DNA from: Sympetrum striolatum
Lineage: Eukaryota; Arthropoda; Insecta; Odonata; Libellulidae
Direction of reading: 5' to 3'
Assembly: GCA_947579665.1 (NCBI GenBank)
Contig: CANPUZ010000035.1
Coordinates: 434,001-498,000, forward strand
Length of the DNA stretch: 64,000 nt
Shown: positions 25,939-36,092 of the stretch, in pieces
Position numbering within the stretch: the stretch's first letter is position 1
Layout: each line of letters begins with the position of its first letter
Notes under the pieces: model-generated
What the model was told of the DNA's origin: nothing
What the model saw: only the letters and a program-made list of their open reading frames with translations
Databases searched by the model: none
Position numbers and translations under genes: made by a program

Positions 25939-27018
25939 ATAGGGGATCAAAATTCTAACCATGTTCCACAAGTGCCACTGTTTTGAAATTTTTACCACGT
26001 TATGGCCATGACGTGTAACCTCCAGGAAAAAGCCGACTTTGAACCTCGGTGTCATGGGTTCGATTCCAGAAGGCCCCAAAGTCGCGATTGTCCCCATAAG
26101 ATTACATGACGGGGATTTTCGGAAATTTTTTTGAGGCACTTCCCGGAAAAGGAGAGATTTGAAATTCAAGAGATCGCTAGATGCCATGCATATCTAAAGT
26201 AAACCATAAAGACATCTACGAATATTATCGTTGGTTCGATGCTAGGTCGGGGCAAAAATCGGCCGTTTAAAATGCATTGTGGCGATTTTGAAGATTTTTT
26301 TGGACCTCTTCCCGATAGCATAGAAACTTGAAATTCAACATGAGGTTAGATATCATAAATATATCTCATAATCAAATTTTACATATTTGCTTATGGTCCC
26401 TGGTTCGATCCCAGAGGGACATTTATATTCCTCAATGCCTTTCTTACGGAGATAACGGAAACAAAATTTAGGTACTTCCCGTTACGCTATCGACTTCTAA
26501 ACTTTGCATGATACAAAAGCATGTCTTTACAAATCAAACTATGCATTCACAGCTTACAATATGTCCTGGGTTCGACACCAGGTGTCTCTGAAATCAGAAG
26601 TTTATCCGATTTTTAGTAATTATTTTGAAAGCTTTCCCAATAATATAGAAACTTGAAATTCGGCATATAGATAGAGTTCATAAATAACTTTCAGAAGCAT
26701 GTTTAAGATTTCCAAGATTGTCCTTGGTTCGAATCCAGAGAGCCATTTACATTCGTGAAAATTAGAACGTCTTTTGAGGCAGTTGAAGGCAATATTTCTG
26801 CTTGAATTTACACACATAGTTAGAGATGGTGATCTTCTTATGTGGTGCATAGTATGTTTACCAGTAAGACCCGGGTTCGATGCCAGACGATGAAATTTCA
26901 GCGAATTTTAAGAAAAATTTCAATCCTTTTTTATTTTGAGGACCGTCCCGATATGATGCCGATATGAAATTAGTATTGCCGATCTGCTTGCAGTATGCAA
27001 GCTACATTTTACTCGTAT
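25939..27018 (+). repeat. B-box unit 23, last of the array
   Basis: It has the GGGGATC end variant and six boxes, and closes with the hairpin and TTTTACTCGTATTATATA. Unique-looking sequence starts right after. Confidence 0.85.
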
Positions 27019-29146
27019 TATATATTGACTCTTCATCGCGAATTAATTATCTCCATGAAAGCGATGGACATCGGTGGAAAGCATCGTAAATCCATCGGTG
27101 AATAAAGACACGGTTGATGGATCCATCGATGACTTTAAAAACGGATTGATGGATTTACGATTCCATCGATGAATTTTAAAAAGTGCCTATTGCCGAATAA
27201 GAATTTTTATTTAATTTCCTTTCTTTAAGCCCTTATCTCTATTACAAACGACCACTTTCTAATTTTAGTTGTCAAAAGGAAAGAAAAGCTGCATTCAATC
27301 AAAAATTTTATAATTATTAGTTATAGAACGAAGTGGAATGAAATTTTGCACAAACATGCTTGTAACATGTTCAGAAAAACGTGCGCTCTAAAATTACCTT
27401 AAAACATTTTTAGCACATGCTCACGTTGTGATTCTGAAACATTTTAGCTAAAATGACTAAAATTCCCTGAGCACCTGCTCAGCATCTTCTGTGCTACTAG
27501 GGAATGTCACACCTACAAGTGAACTTTTAGTGAACTTACTTAAATAAGAATTAAAATACGTTTTTTTTTACTTTTCTATGTGAAACTGGTCTTCAAGAAA
27601 AGGGAGACACATATTTCATCCTCATCATTATTATATATTTAATCATAGTTATTGAAAGTAATCTTTGTGAAACAGAAGTAATAAGATGTTGAAAATTTAA
27701 AATTTGAAATCAACTATCCAATGGATGAGGGCTACGGATGATTAGAGTACTGATACTGCTTGCAAGAATCAGTATACCATTGATCAAATTGTTGGATTTT
27801 TGCATATATTTGTTTTTTCTTTAAACTAAGAAGCTTGAAATGATTTATCAGGGTAAAGGTAAAAGTGGAATATGAGATAAAGTAAATGTTAAGGAGGAAT
27901 TCTCCAAATGATTGCCGAAACATTTCTATTTAAGCACCTTTTCTAAAATTAATGAAATTATGTGAATTATTTCAATTTGTTGCTGTACATGGTTTAGTAT
28001 TATAGGCGGACAGCTAAGAGAACTCACAATACAATAATAGATACTATCCATCAATTTAGGTTTGGTGGTTCATATGCTGCTCTAATTTGGGGCCACGTCA
28101 ATTCAAAAGATATTTTATTTCAATCATGATTGACTCATCAATTCAACTGTCAAGTATAATTTAATTTTTCAATCATCTATATTACTTCAAACACTTAACC
28201 GTTGTGTATAACTCACCACATTCTCCTATACAAAGATACTCATTCCTTAGTATTATTATAAATGAATGGATAGAGCATCTGTTGACGAAACCACATTCAC
28301 AACCGCATACACAAACATAAAATTCATTTATATGTGAACTGAAGTGATTTTTCCCAAATGAAATATTGGATACAATATGAAGTAAACAGAGAACTATTAT
28401 ACTGCGCATGGACTTATATAACTGTAGAGGTGACAAAAAAGTCACCCACCCAATTCATTAAATATGTTATGTAGGATTGTGATTATGTTTGCTGTATGAT
28501 TCTTTCTTTCTTAGAAGAAAAAAATTTGTCCTCAAAAGAAAATAATTTGTCCTCAAAAGAAAATAATTTCCAAAACTACACTAATCCGTCGATGCTATCT
28601 TAACATGAAAATCTAATATTGGCTATTAGTTTAGAGCTATAAGGTCTTGTGATAAATCATCTCCAATTTCAGATCATCAAAATTAATATGAACTTACAAA
28701 ATGAAAATGAGAGAAAAGAAATAGCCACATTAACTTAAAATTCAGTAGTGCTTGATATATAGGTTTAGGAGAGAAAGGAAAAATGTAGATGCAATATAGA
28801 AGGATGAAAGCAGTTGCATAATATACTTGACCTAAGGAATTTCCCGTGCTGCTGAAAAATTTCATTTGAAAATCATCCATTTGTCCTTCAATTTAGCAAA
28901 AGAAATGTGCACCAACCTAATTTCAAACTCTAACCTAACTCAAACACTATAAATCCCAGTAAAAAGTAGACGATTTACTTGTTTACCCAATTCTCCAACT
29001 TATATATCTTTTATCTTCAGCTCAGATTCTTCAAACATTCATATTATCTGTTCTTTCGCAATACTTAACTGCAATTCAGTTCATTTATTGAAATTATATG
29101 ACACATATAGCAATGTTTCCTGGCCAAATTTTAATGGGTAGCTTAA
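27019..29146. other. AT-rich stretch without a recognised gene
   Basis: No open frame here carries a recognisable domain. It holds an inverted-repeat patch at 27035-27180 and a 21 bp tandem repeat of about 2.5 copies near 28515-28571 (TTTGTCCTCAAAAGAAAATA). Confidence 0.6.
27035..27180. repeat. Patch of CCATCGATG-like palindromes
   Basis: The inverted pair CGTAAATCCATC and GATGGATTTACG brackets several CCATCGATG copies. The style recalls the subterminal palindrome clusters at 51.2 and 56.0 kb. It may be a transposon end beside the array edge, but no partner end was found. Confidence 0.4.
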
Positions 29147-29215
29147 CCCACCGTTACTCGCGCCCTATTTTGTTACGTTGTTACTCGCGCGGGGTGTTTC
29201 TACACCCCACCGGAC
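29147..29215 (+). repeat. piggyBac left terminal inverted repeat
   Basis: After the outer 17 bp comes a 27 bp stretch that the right end lacks. Then GTTACTCGCGCGGGG and TGTTTCTACACCCC match the right end again. Confidence 0.8.
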
Positions 29216-29497
29216 TTTTTTATTTATCACGGTTATCTTCGAAAACATTCCTGATTATTTTTATCTGTTATCATTTATAAATCTTTTTGGATATGATACC
29301 TAAATTTTACGTTGATATTACGACTTTCAAAATTTTTATGAGCTATTCAATAATAATACTCAAAAAAATTGTACAATAAAACGAAAATTTGACTCGTATA
29401 CCTTGTAGATGAAATATCTTTGTAGTAATCAACGTACTCGTCGTAAGTAGACATTTTAAAACAATTAAAGTGAAAAATTAATCCAGATTAATGCAAT

Positions 29498-29575
29498 TTA
29501 ACCCGCGATTACTCGCGCTCAATTTTGTGACGTGAATGCTCGCTCGGAGTGTTTTCACACCCCACCGGTCTTTCT
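29498..29575 (+). repeat. Second, internal copy of the piggyBac left end
   Basis: TTAA at 29498-29501 is followed by CCCGCGATTACTCGCGC, and then by a diverged copy of the whole left-end layout, including the extra stretch and ACACCCCACCGG. It lies 355 bp inside the outer end. Confidence 0.75.
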
Positions 29576-30070
29576 TTGATATCCTTTTCTTTACTACTAA
29601 TTGTACTCTGAATTAAAAAGCCTTCTAGGTATATTATACAAGTTGAATAACGATATTTAAAATTTTAATTTTACAAGTAACTGAAAATATTACGCCTGAA
29701 AAATGTTATAATTAATTGTAATCTCCGACATGAAAAAGTTTTGGAAACGATATCATCGCACGAATAAATGCGTCTGTAGTTATGAAAATACTTAAAGATA
29801 CTAAACAAAGGTGTTTTTTCCATCTAACACCATTTAATGCTACCTTGAAGCTAATTTACTGCTTGTTTTGGGAAGCGCGTTCATGAAGCTGAAAAGTAAA
29901 AGAAAATATTTCGAGCGGGCTTGAAAGAGTAAACAATGGAAAATCCTTTGACGTATTTATTAATATTTTTTTAAATTCTTCTCAAATTTTAACGAAGCAC
30001 GCATGCGTTTATCGCAGTATTCGCAATGCAGTTTAGTTTTTATTTACTTACTCCTGGGGCATATAACACA

Positions 30071-30271
30071 TCACCCACGACCTCCTTTTATAATCTTCTC
30101 TTGAGGCTCTGATGTCGATGGCTCTTCAAATTTTTCTGCTTTTCTTGTTAGTTCTTTTGGTAAGTTTTTTTGCCAGGCCCTCTGTATTATAAAGAGTTTT
30201 ACCAACCACTTAGGGATTTCTCTGAGGAACATCCTCCTATTTATCCTGATGTCTGGATATACGCTTCTATG
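30071..30271 (-). pseudogene. piggyBac transposase, C-terminal fragment
   Basis: The minus-strand frame contains DIRINRRMFLREIPKWL followed by a lysine- and glutamate-rich tail. This fits the stretch after the catalytic domain in piggyBac (DDE_Tnp_1_7) transposases. No cysteine-rich C-terminal domain follows, and the frame stops after GGRGWVMCYMPQE. Upstream, the frame meets the inverted-repeat insertion at TA 30272-30273. The codons on either side stay in the same phase when the insertion and one TA copy are discounted, which ties this piece to the fragment at 37001-37673. Confidence 0.7.
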
Positions 30272-30273
30272 TA

Positions 30274-31290
30274 CAGCTCCCAGCAAAAAAATCGAACGGC
30301 GTACTCTTAGCTGCATAAGATTGAGGGGCTACGAAATACAGCGCTTGGCAACACCGTACGGCCAAGAGATAAGGTTGGCTCTTATCTGAGATCCTCGGGA
30401 ATGCTATACAAGCGATTTCTGGAACCTTTTCGTTAAATAGTAAGGTATTACATTTTGAAAAGGACAATGGCTGTCAGTTGGAAACAGATTCCTCTCTATT
30501 AGTCCCAACATTTTCCACCTTCACATCATTTCTGGATCCCTTAAGTATTGACGGCTACAAAACATTTATATAATAACATTTATTGTTAAATTGAAGTATA
30601 AATTACGTTCAATTGGTCTGAATATAAAAAAGTCACAAAGGTTCATTTAGTAGGAAACGCTCACTTTTTAAATTTCATTCGTCGCAGTTAAAAGATTACA
30701 TCATATTTTTAAATGAATGAGGATTTTGAATTTGCTCATACCATATTTCCATAAATAAGTTAATGTAATATATTTACGATACGATTATCTGAAGAATATC
30801 ACAATCACGTAGAGCACATAGATAACTCAACCTTCAGTATTTCTCGCTTTCATCTGTGGTAGTATTTTATATGTGATTCGACAGCGTAGGTTATTTCGCG
30901 CGTAGTGTCCCACCGGGAATCGAGCCCGGGACCGCTTTCATCCAAGTCGAACGCGCTGTCCAAATGCCTATCCGGAGCCTCTCTCCATATTGGCATTAAA
31001 AGCCCTCGAGTGCTCCGTTCTACCTGGCCTATCATTACAATTATAATCATGTCGGACATCACTTAATCGTTTTGGCGAACACCATACTGCCCGGGCTGCG
31101 GAGCATATGACCTATGAGGTAAATACCATTATTTTAGTTTAGACCTTAGACAGATTATGACACCCCAGGCAGTTTCATTATTCGATTCTTGCGGTTGGAG
31201 ACAAAATGGTGAGGAAACAAATAATATTATGAGTGTTTGCGGAAAATCACGAAACGTTACAGCAAGGTAGTTTCAATGTTCAAAACTCGA
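30274..31290 (+). repeat. Left arm of the large inverted repeat
   Basis: It matches 36093-36998 in reverse complement with few mismatches. It carries about 125 bp (roughly 30822-30945) that the right arm lacks, which includes the T-arm half of a tRNA-like sequence. Confidence 0.8.
30903..30980 (-). repeat. tRNA-derived SINE head or tRNA pseudogene
   Basis: On the minus strand an A-box-like ATAGGCATTTGGACAGCGC is followed about 35 bp later by CCGGGCTCGATTCCCGG, a perfect T-arm with a B box. The acceptor ends do not pair, so this is not a functional tRNA. The right arm keeps only the 5' half. Confidence 0.6.
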
Positions 31291-31299
31291 GTTCACAAT

Positions 31300-31545
31300 T
31301 CGAATTACTCTGAATTTAAAAAAGTTATAAAAGGTTCATGTTTTAGGAAACCATAATTTTTAGAGCTTCGTTCGTTCCATTTAAACGTAAATAAATTAAT
31401 GTAGTAAAATATTTACGCTACTATTGTTTGAGGAAAATCACATTCATGCAAGGCATATCGATAACGCAATGTTTTTTATTTCTCGTTTTTATGTGTAATA
31501 GTATTTTATAAGTGATTCGACAGCGGAAATTCAGAGACCATCCTC
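31300..31545 (+). repeat. Diverged direct copy of part of the left arm
   Basis: It resembles 30615-30890 in order: CTGAATWTAAAAAAGT, AAAGGTTCAT, TTAATGTA, TATTTACG, GTAGTATTTTATA/GTGATTCGACAGCG. It is clearly more diverged than the two arms are from each other. Confidence 0.6.
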
Positions 31546-32786
31546 CGATGTTGGTCTTAATCGCGTACGCGTCAGCGACTTTTATCACGCAGACTAGAGA
31601 AAATGCCGTGAGAAATTTAGGTGATAAAATATTATAATCTTATGTATGATATTCAGGATAAAACTACTACTATGTTAACAAAATGAACATAAATTATTAG
31701 TTTTCATGTTATCTCCAAATGTATAAAAGTTTCATACAGTAACCAGAGCGTTACTACTAAAATACGGTTGATAAAGTTTTATCGGGAAAGCAATAGTTAT
31801 CCCCATAAGCTTGCTGTAATTTGCATTAAATTGTCTGTAAAAGTAAATAGTGCTCCTTTTATAGTCATATGCTTACGCAAGAACGGACCATATAATGAAA
31901 AATATGATCTTCCGTCTGCTTATGAAGATTTCATAAACTCGCCTCATACCTCGCCTGGCCTAAACTCATAAAATTTAGTCAATTTGTAAACGAGCACAAA
32001 TCATATAATCAATGATGGAACCTTTGGAAGAAGTTTGTATACCATCCGCAAGGTCTGTTTGTGGCCTCGAAGAACTAAAACCCAACGTTAAGAGCAAAGG
32101 GCGGAAAAAGATGTGTATGATTCGTCCGTAGCGAAAACGAGAGATTTTAACGGATATATTCGGGCATGTCTCGATTTTAGCGATATCGGATTACGGATAT
32201 AACCGGGCGCGCCAGGTAAGCGGTTAAATTATACAGCAGTCTCGCAATTGGGGAAATTTTACGAAAGCCTCTTATAAACATTTGCATTGCAATCAAGTTA
32301 GGAAAATAACTGGTCTTTCTCTCCGCGAAGCATCAGAGAGGAAAACATGGTATACGATCAATGTTACCCTCTAAAGCTGCTTCTGCCATATGCCGGTGGT
32401 GACTAGCTAGGTGAAGATCTAAATGTAAAGAGATTCCGGAAAGTCCGATGGCCAAGCTGTGCTTCATCTTTTGCCAGATACGTCACTTGCTTGACTTTTA
32501 AGATAATGCTATCAATTATCTGGGTTTCCACTTACATTTTCGCATCTCCCTGATTTCTCAGCTTCGTGGTTGGAGGTGGAAATGGAGGGGAAAGGTGGAA
32601 TGGGGGCCCGTTCTCACTGCCACCGACAACGATGCTGAAGTTTCTCCATACGTATTAAAAAAAGCTGTGGAAATACACCCTTGTTTAAGATTTCTCATAA
32701 TTTATGAATATATCGTAGCTGAGTCGTTTCTTTATTCAAAACTAAAGGATACAGCTAGGCAACAAGTGAAATTTTATTTCGCTATT

Positions 32787-33020
32787 TCATCTTATAGCCA
32801 AGTAGCAGCCTTTACGGAAACCTTGTTGACTGCACGTGATTGCAACATTATCGCCGTGAAAACGCATCAAGTAACTGAATATTATGCTCTCAAGAATCTT
32901 AAAAAATATAGATGTTAACGATATCGGTTGATAATCGTCCGGCTTTGTCTTACGCCCCTTTTCCGGTACGTGCTGGAGAAATGCGCGCTTTTCTCCACTA
33001 GACTGGAACCAAATGTTCAT
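32787..33020 (-). pseudogene. LINE reverse transcriptase fragment (jockey/CR1-like)
   Basis: The minus frame has the signature KTKPDDYQPISLTSIFFK followed by LESII and QQGFRKG. These are the conserved N-terminal motifs of non-LTR reverse transcriptases. Only about 60 residues remain, without the catalytic YADD region, so it is a scrap of an old insertion inside the inverted-repeat element. Confidence 0.7.
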
Positions 33021-34397
33021 CTAAAGATTTACTAAATAAAACGGAGAAGAGGAAGGCAAGCTCATCTGCAAGCGTAGATATAACGAAGGTAGTTATGCCT
33101 TCTGGTCGAGGATATTTCTTATTATCTTCTTACTATCACGATAGTATCGCGATACGCGCGCGTAACGTGACTGAGCTGTAATCATCAAATTCATTGTGGA
33201 CTTCAATCTTGGCTCCACTCCTGATATCTAAATATTTATGCCGACGCTCTTTGCATTTTCTTTTATTGCGTGGAAAAGATTTCATATAAGAATTTAACGC
33301 TCTTTGTTTCCTTAGGAGGGAATGTTTTACTTATCGCAGCTGTTGACGATATCGAAAATTTTTCGTCGGAACAAATTTAGAGATAACTTCTCGAAGGTTG
33401 CGGAGATTTGCAGACCAACTGTTATCTAATGAATTATTGCAAATGAAACGGATAAGAGTTTCACTTTTACTTTCAACAAACACCTTAAATGCGGGGAAGT
33501 TGGCTTTTTAAAGATACATAAGGGACGGGAGGGGTTTAAAACTCAGAGAGCATCTATCTTGAGCACTGCTGTTATTATTTTATGATCGGATATGCCTTCA
33601 TCACATTGTTACTGTTCACTATGTGAGAATGGCTAATGGCAAGGAGATCTAGCATATTATCTTTTTCGTGAGGAGTTACTCGAGTCCTTTCTGCCTTTAC
33701 CGGTTCGAGCGCGAATACAGATAATAATTATATTAATTTCAGCGATGAAGTTCTATCTCGACTATTGCTACTTAAGGATATTTTTGTCCAGTTTATATCT
33801 GGTAGATTAGTATCCCCACCTACTGATACAGTTGCACTGAGTTTACTCTCCTAGAATTTTCTCAGTGTCCCACAGAGACCAACTGGGGAATTGTCGCCGC
33901 CGTCGGAAGGGCGATAGAAAGAGAGAAATACGTTTTCTTACAGTGTCTATATGACACTGAACACCAGTGGCGGCGCGTAACTAAAAAAAACAGGGGGTTC
34001 ACTTCAAAAGCCGTATTTTTTTAAAGTGGCTGCGAATATGGTTGAATATTGTGGCGCGTACTGGAATATTGCCTCTGCTTTCATGGACGCAGGATAATTC
34101 ACAACAACCGCTGATAAAAGCAGTAGAAATATGAAAATAAAAATTTCGGGTTGAATCAATATATGACTTTGTTGCACAAAATCCCCACATTCACGAAAAT
34201 TGAGCTTTTTTTAATTCTTGCTTCATATTTCTTCGTATGTATTTTTAAAGACCAAAATACCTTTTGACTAAGTTGTATTTATTTGCTGAAAAATAAAATA
34301 TAATCATTAGAAAGTAAATCAATTACCTTAAATTGTATTATTCAAGGTTGAATTATTTTTGATCACCATTTTACCCAAAACTGAAAGATCGGTGATC

Positions 34398-34491
34398 GGT
34401 AAAAATATCACAGGTAAAAATACCAAACATTTTGATAGGTAAAAATGCCACGGTAAATATTCCACACTGGAATTCTGTGGAAGGTAAAAAT
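34398..34491 (+). repeat. GGTAAAAAT short irregular repeats
   Basis: Five copies of GGTAAAAAT or GGTAAATAT, mostly followed by RYCAC, occur at 34398, 34413, 34438, 34452 and 34483 inside the hAT body. Confidence 0.6.
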
Positions 34492-35103
34492 GTCACAGCA
34501 GAATTTTCATAATTATTAGATCACATAGCGGCATTGTTTTCCACTTGGCACTTAAAGATAACTTTGGCTAAAAGCCGATAGGTTGAGTTCGGTGGCAATT
34601 TTGACCGTGTCATTTTTACCTGGATTCGAAAGATCATGCTTTGTAATTTTTTGAGATGCCTTAAATCAAACACACCTATTTTCGTCCAGGTCGCGTCCTT
34701 GTCTTTCGCAAAGAGCAAACAGGGGAAACAGTATAGCCTATTGGAAGAGTAACAGCCACAAATCTAACTGTTTCTCTCATATATTTTTGCTTAAACACTC
34801 GGCAGTATCTGTTACTGACTCTGAGATAGCTTCAGCAAAGGAATAGGCCTCCCTACTTCTTTTATTGCACACTTTTCTTAGACAGAAAGAGAGAAAATAT
34901 TAATGTCTTTCAGAAATTGGACACTAGTCATCGTGAAGAGCAAGAAAATCTGTTCACAAACACGTAACGCAGTAGGTTTGTGTGCTGAATACGCCACAAG
35001 CAACCACAACAACGTAACTGAATATGTAGACTGGATGCGAACGAAATCCGTAAATTCACAATATTGCTCCGTATCATGAGTAGCCATTACATAGCTTTTA
35101 ATC

Positions 35104-35455
35104 TAAAGTTTTACGTCGATATCATACCGGGACGATCCTAAAATAAGATTCCACTATCCCCATTTGCAATGCATAGAAGAATGTAAATGGTTCTCTGGAA
35201 TCGAACCAAGGATCATCAGGGAAAAGTTAATCAGCGTATACGTAATGTATTTATAGAAGGCATTAAAAAAACTGAAAAATCGCCGCAATGCATTTTAATT
35301 AGAAGAATATTTGCCCTTGCCTAGCGTCGAACCAAGGATAATCTTCGAGGGTGTGTTTGTAGTTTTCGCTGGGTATGCACAGCTTCCACGAACTCTCGAA
35401 TTTCAACTCTCTAATTTGCCGGGAAGTGCCTCAAACAAATTTCCGAAAATTCTAT
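35104..35455 (-). repeat. Diverged B-box repeat fragment inside the hAT element
   Basis: It matches the fourth and fifth monomers of the 1-27 kb array, with boxes TCGAACCAAGGA at 35201 and 35327. Flanking matches include CGGGAAGTGCCTCAAA and TGCACAGCTTCCACG. The box interval is 126 bp rather than about 170, so there are internal deletions. Confidence 0.8.
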
Positions 35456-36092
35456 GAAGCCAAACTCGTCGGCTGTCGCTGCAACGTAGTGCAGCGATCG
35501 GCTCATGTTTAAAGGCCGTATGCCCCTCTTTCCCCTCACCGCTCTTCACCTATAACGCGACGTCTGAAGGGGTTCACTTCGGGGAGTGAACCTCGCGCGA
35601 AGTCAAGCTAGTTGGAACCAAAAGCGGCAGGAATCGCGACTCAACAAAACAAAAATAGGCCCTGTGATTGGTGTCAAGGATATTTGGGTTATTGTAAGAA
35701 CATTGGTATATAGAAAAATAGTGCAGTAGTTTTCTTAGGGGGTTCAGTGAACCAGTGAACCCAATGGACACTACGTCACTGCTGAACACCAAATAGTCTT
35801 GCTGTTCGCCCGGCTTTTAAGGTTTTCTGGATTAATTATTAAAATATTTCTCACAGCGACAAATACTCCGCCTCCTATTCGGCTGTCTCGGTCCTTATGA
35901 TACACTGTGAAATTCGGAGAAAAATCTCACTGGTCGCTATTTCTTCGTAAATACAATTTTTATTTCCTAAAATTATGCCGGCACATGTCTTTCTAGTGAA
36001 GTCGAATATTACGCTTGTTTATTACAAATAATTCATCAGTTTACTATGACTAGCTTTATTTCTTTATGACTTTCGCTCTTGGGATGACGGTG

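Larger units (their letters stand above)
1..27018. repeat. Array of ~1.08 kb higher-order repeat units with tRNA B-box-like cores
   Basis: The region holds 23 near-complete units and one truncated unit. Read left to right the orientation is three minus, four plus and one short plus, three minus, three plus, four minus, six plus. I call plus the orientation in which the core reads GGTTCGA. A plus unit starts near GATAGGATACAAA or GGGGATCAAAATTC and ends at a 7 bp stem palindrome (GCTTGCA, TAT or GTAT loop, TGCAAGC) followed by ACATTTTACTCGTATA. Each unit has six boxes, about 138 in total. The six monomers share an order of motifs (box, AT-rich stretch, GAATTTCAAGTTTC, CGGGAA, A-run, AAAATCG, ATGCATTTAAA) but are clearly diverged, as in alpha-satellite higher-order repeats. 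Open frames here are short, lack domain signatures and recur in several frames, so I call none of them a gene. The array ends sharply at about 27018 and continues past the left edge. Confidence 0.9.
33965..35781. mobile_element. hAT-type non-autonomous element with 8 bp target duplication
   Basis: CTGAACAC occurs directly on both sides (33957-33964 and 35782-35789). The ends are CAGTGGCGGCGCGT and, inverted, CAGTGACGTAGTGT. An 8 bp duplication and a CAGTG terminus fit hAT. The 1.8 kb body has no transposase that I recognise and holds a B-box repeat fragment at 35104-35455. GGGGGTTCACTTC-like motifs occur near both ends. Confidence 0.75.

Noticed and set aside
666..26850. Dozens of 60-140 codon open frames across the array, many starting with similar words such as MPRPSIEP or MAITCNLQ
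   Set aside because: They recur because the DNA repeats. They overlap on both strands, lack domain signatures, and the same DNA is open in several frames with different outcomes between copies.
1..27018. The GGTTCGA cores as real tRNA genes
   Set aside because: No convincing A box lies at the right distance, and no cloverleaf or acceptor pairing is seen. Only a T-arm-like core is present.
1..27018. CRISPR-like array
   Set aside because: Regular spacing exists, but the repeats are about 11 bp cores within diverged 150-176 bp monomers, the genome is eukaryotic and no cas-like gene is present.
28182..28445. Cysteine-rich minus-strand open frame
   Set aside because: It has no recognisable family and no splice or promoter context, and the cysteines come from a CA/TG-rich patch.
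32595..32918. 107-codon plus-strand open frame
   Set aside because: It overlaps the minus-strand LINE reverse transcriptase motifs and shows no domain, so it looks like chance.
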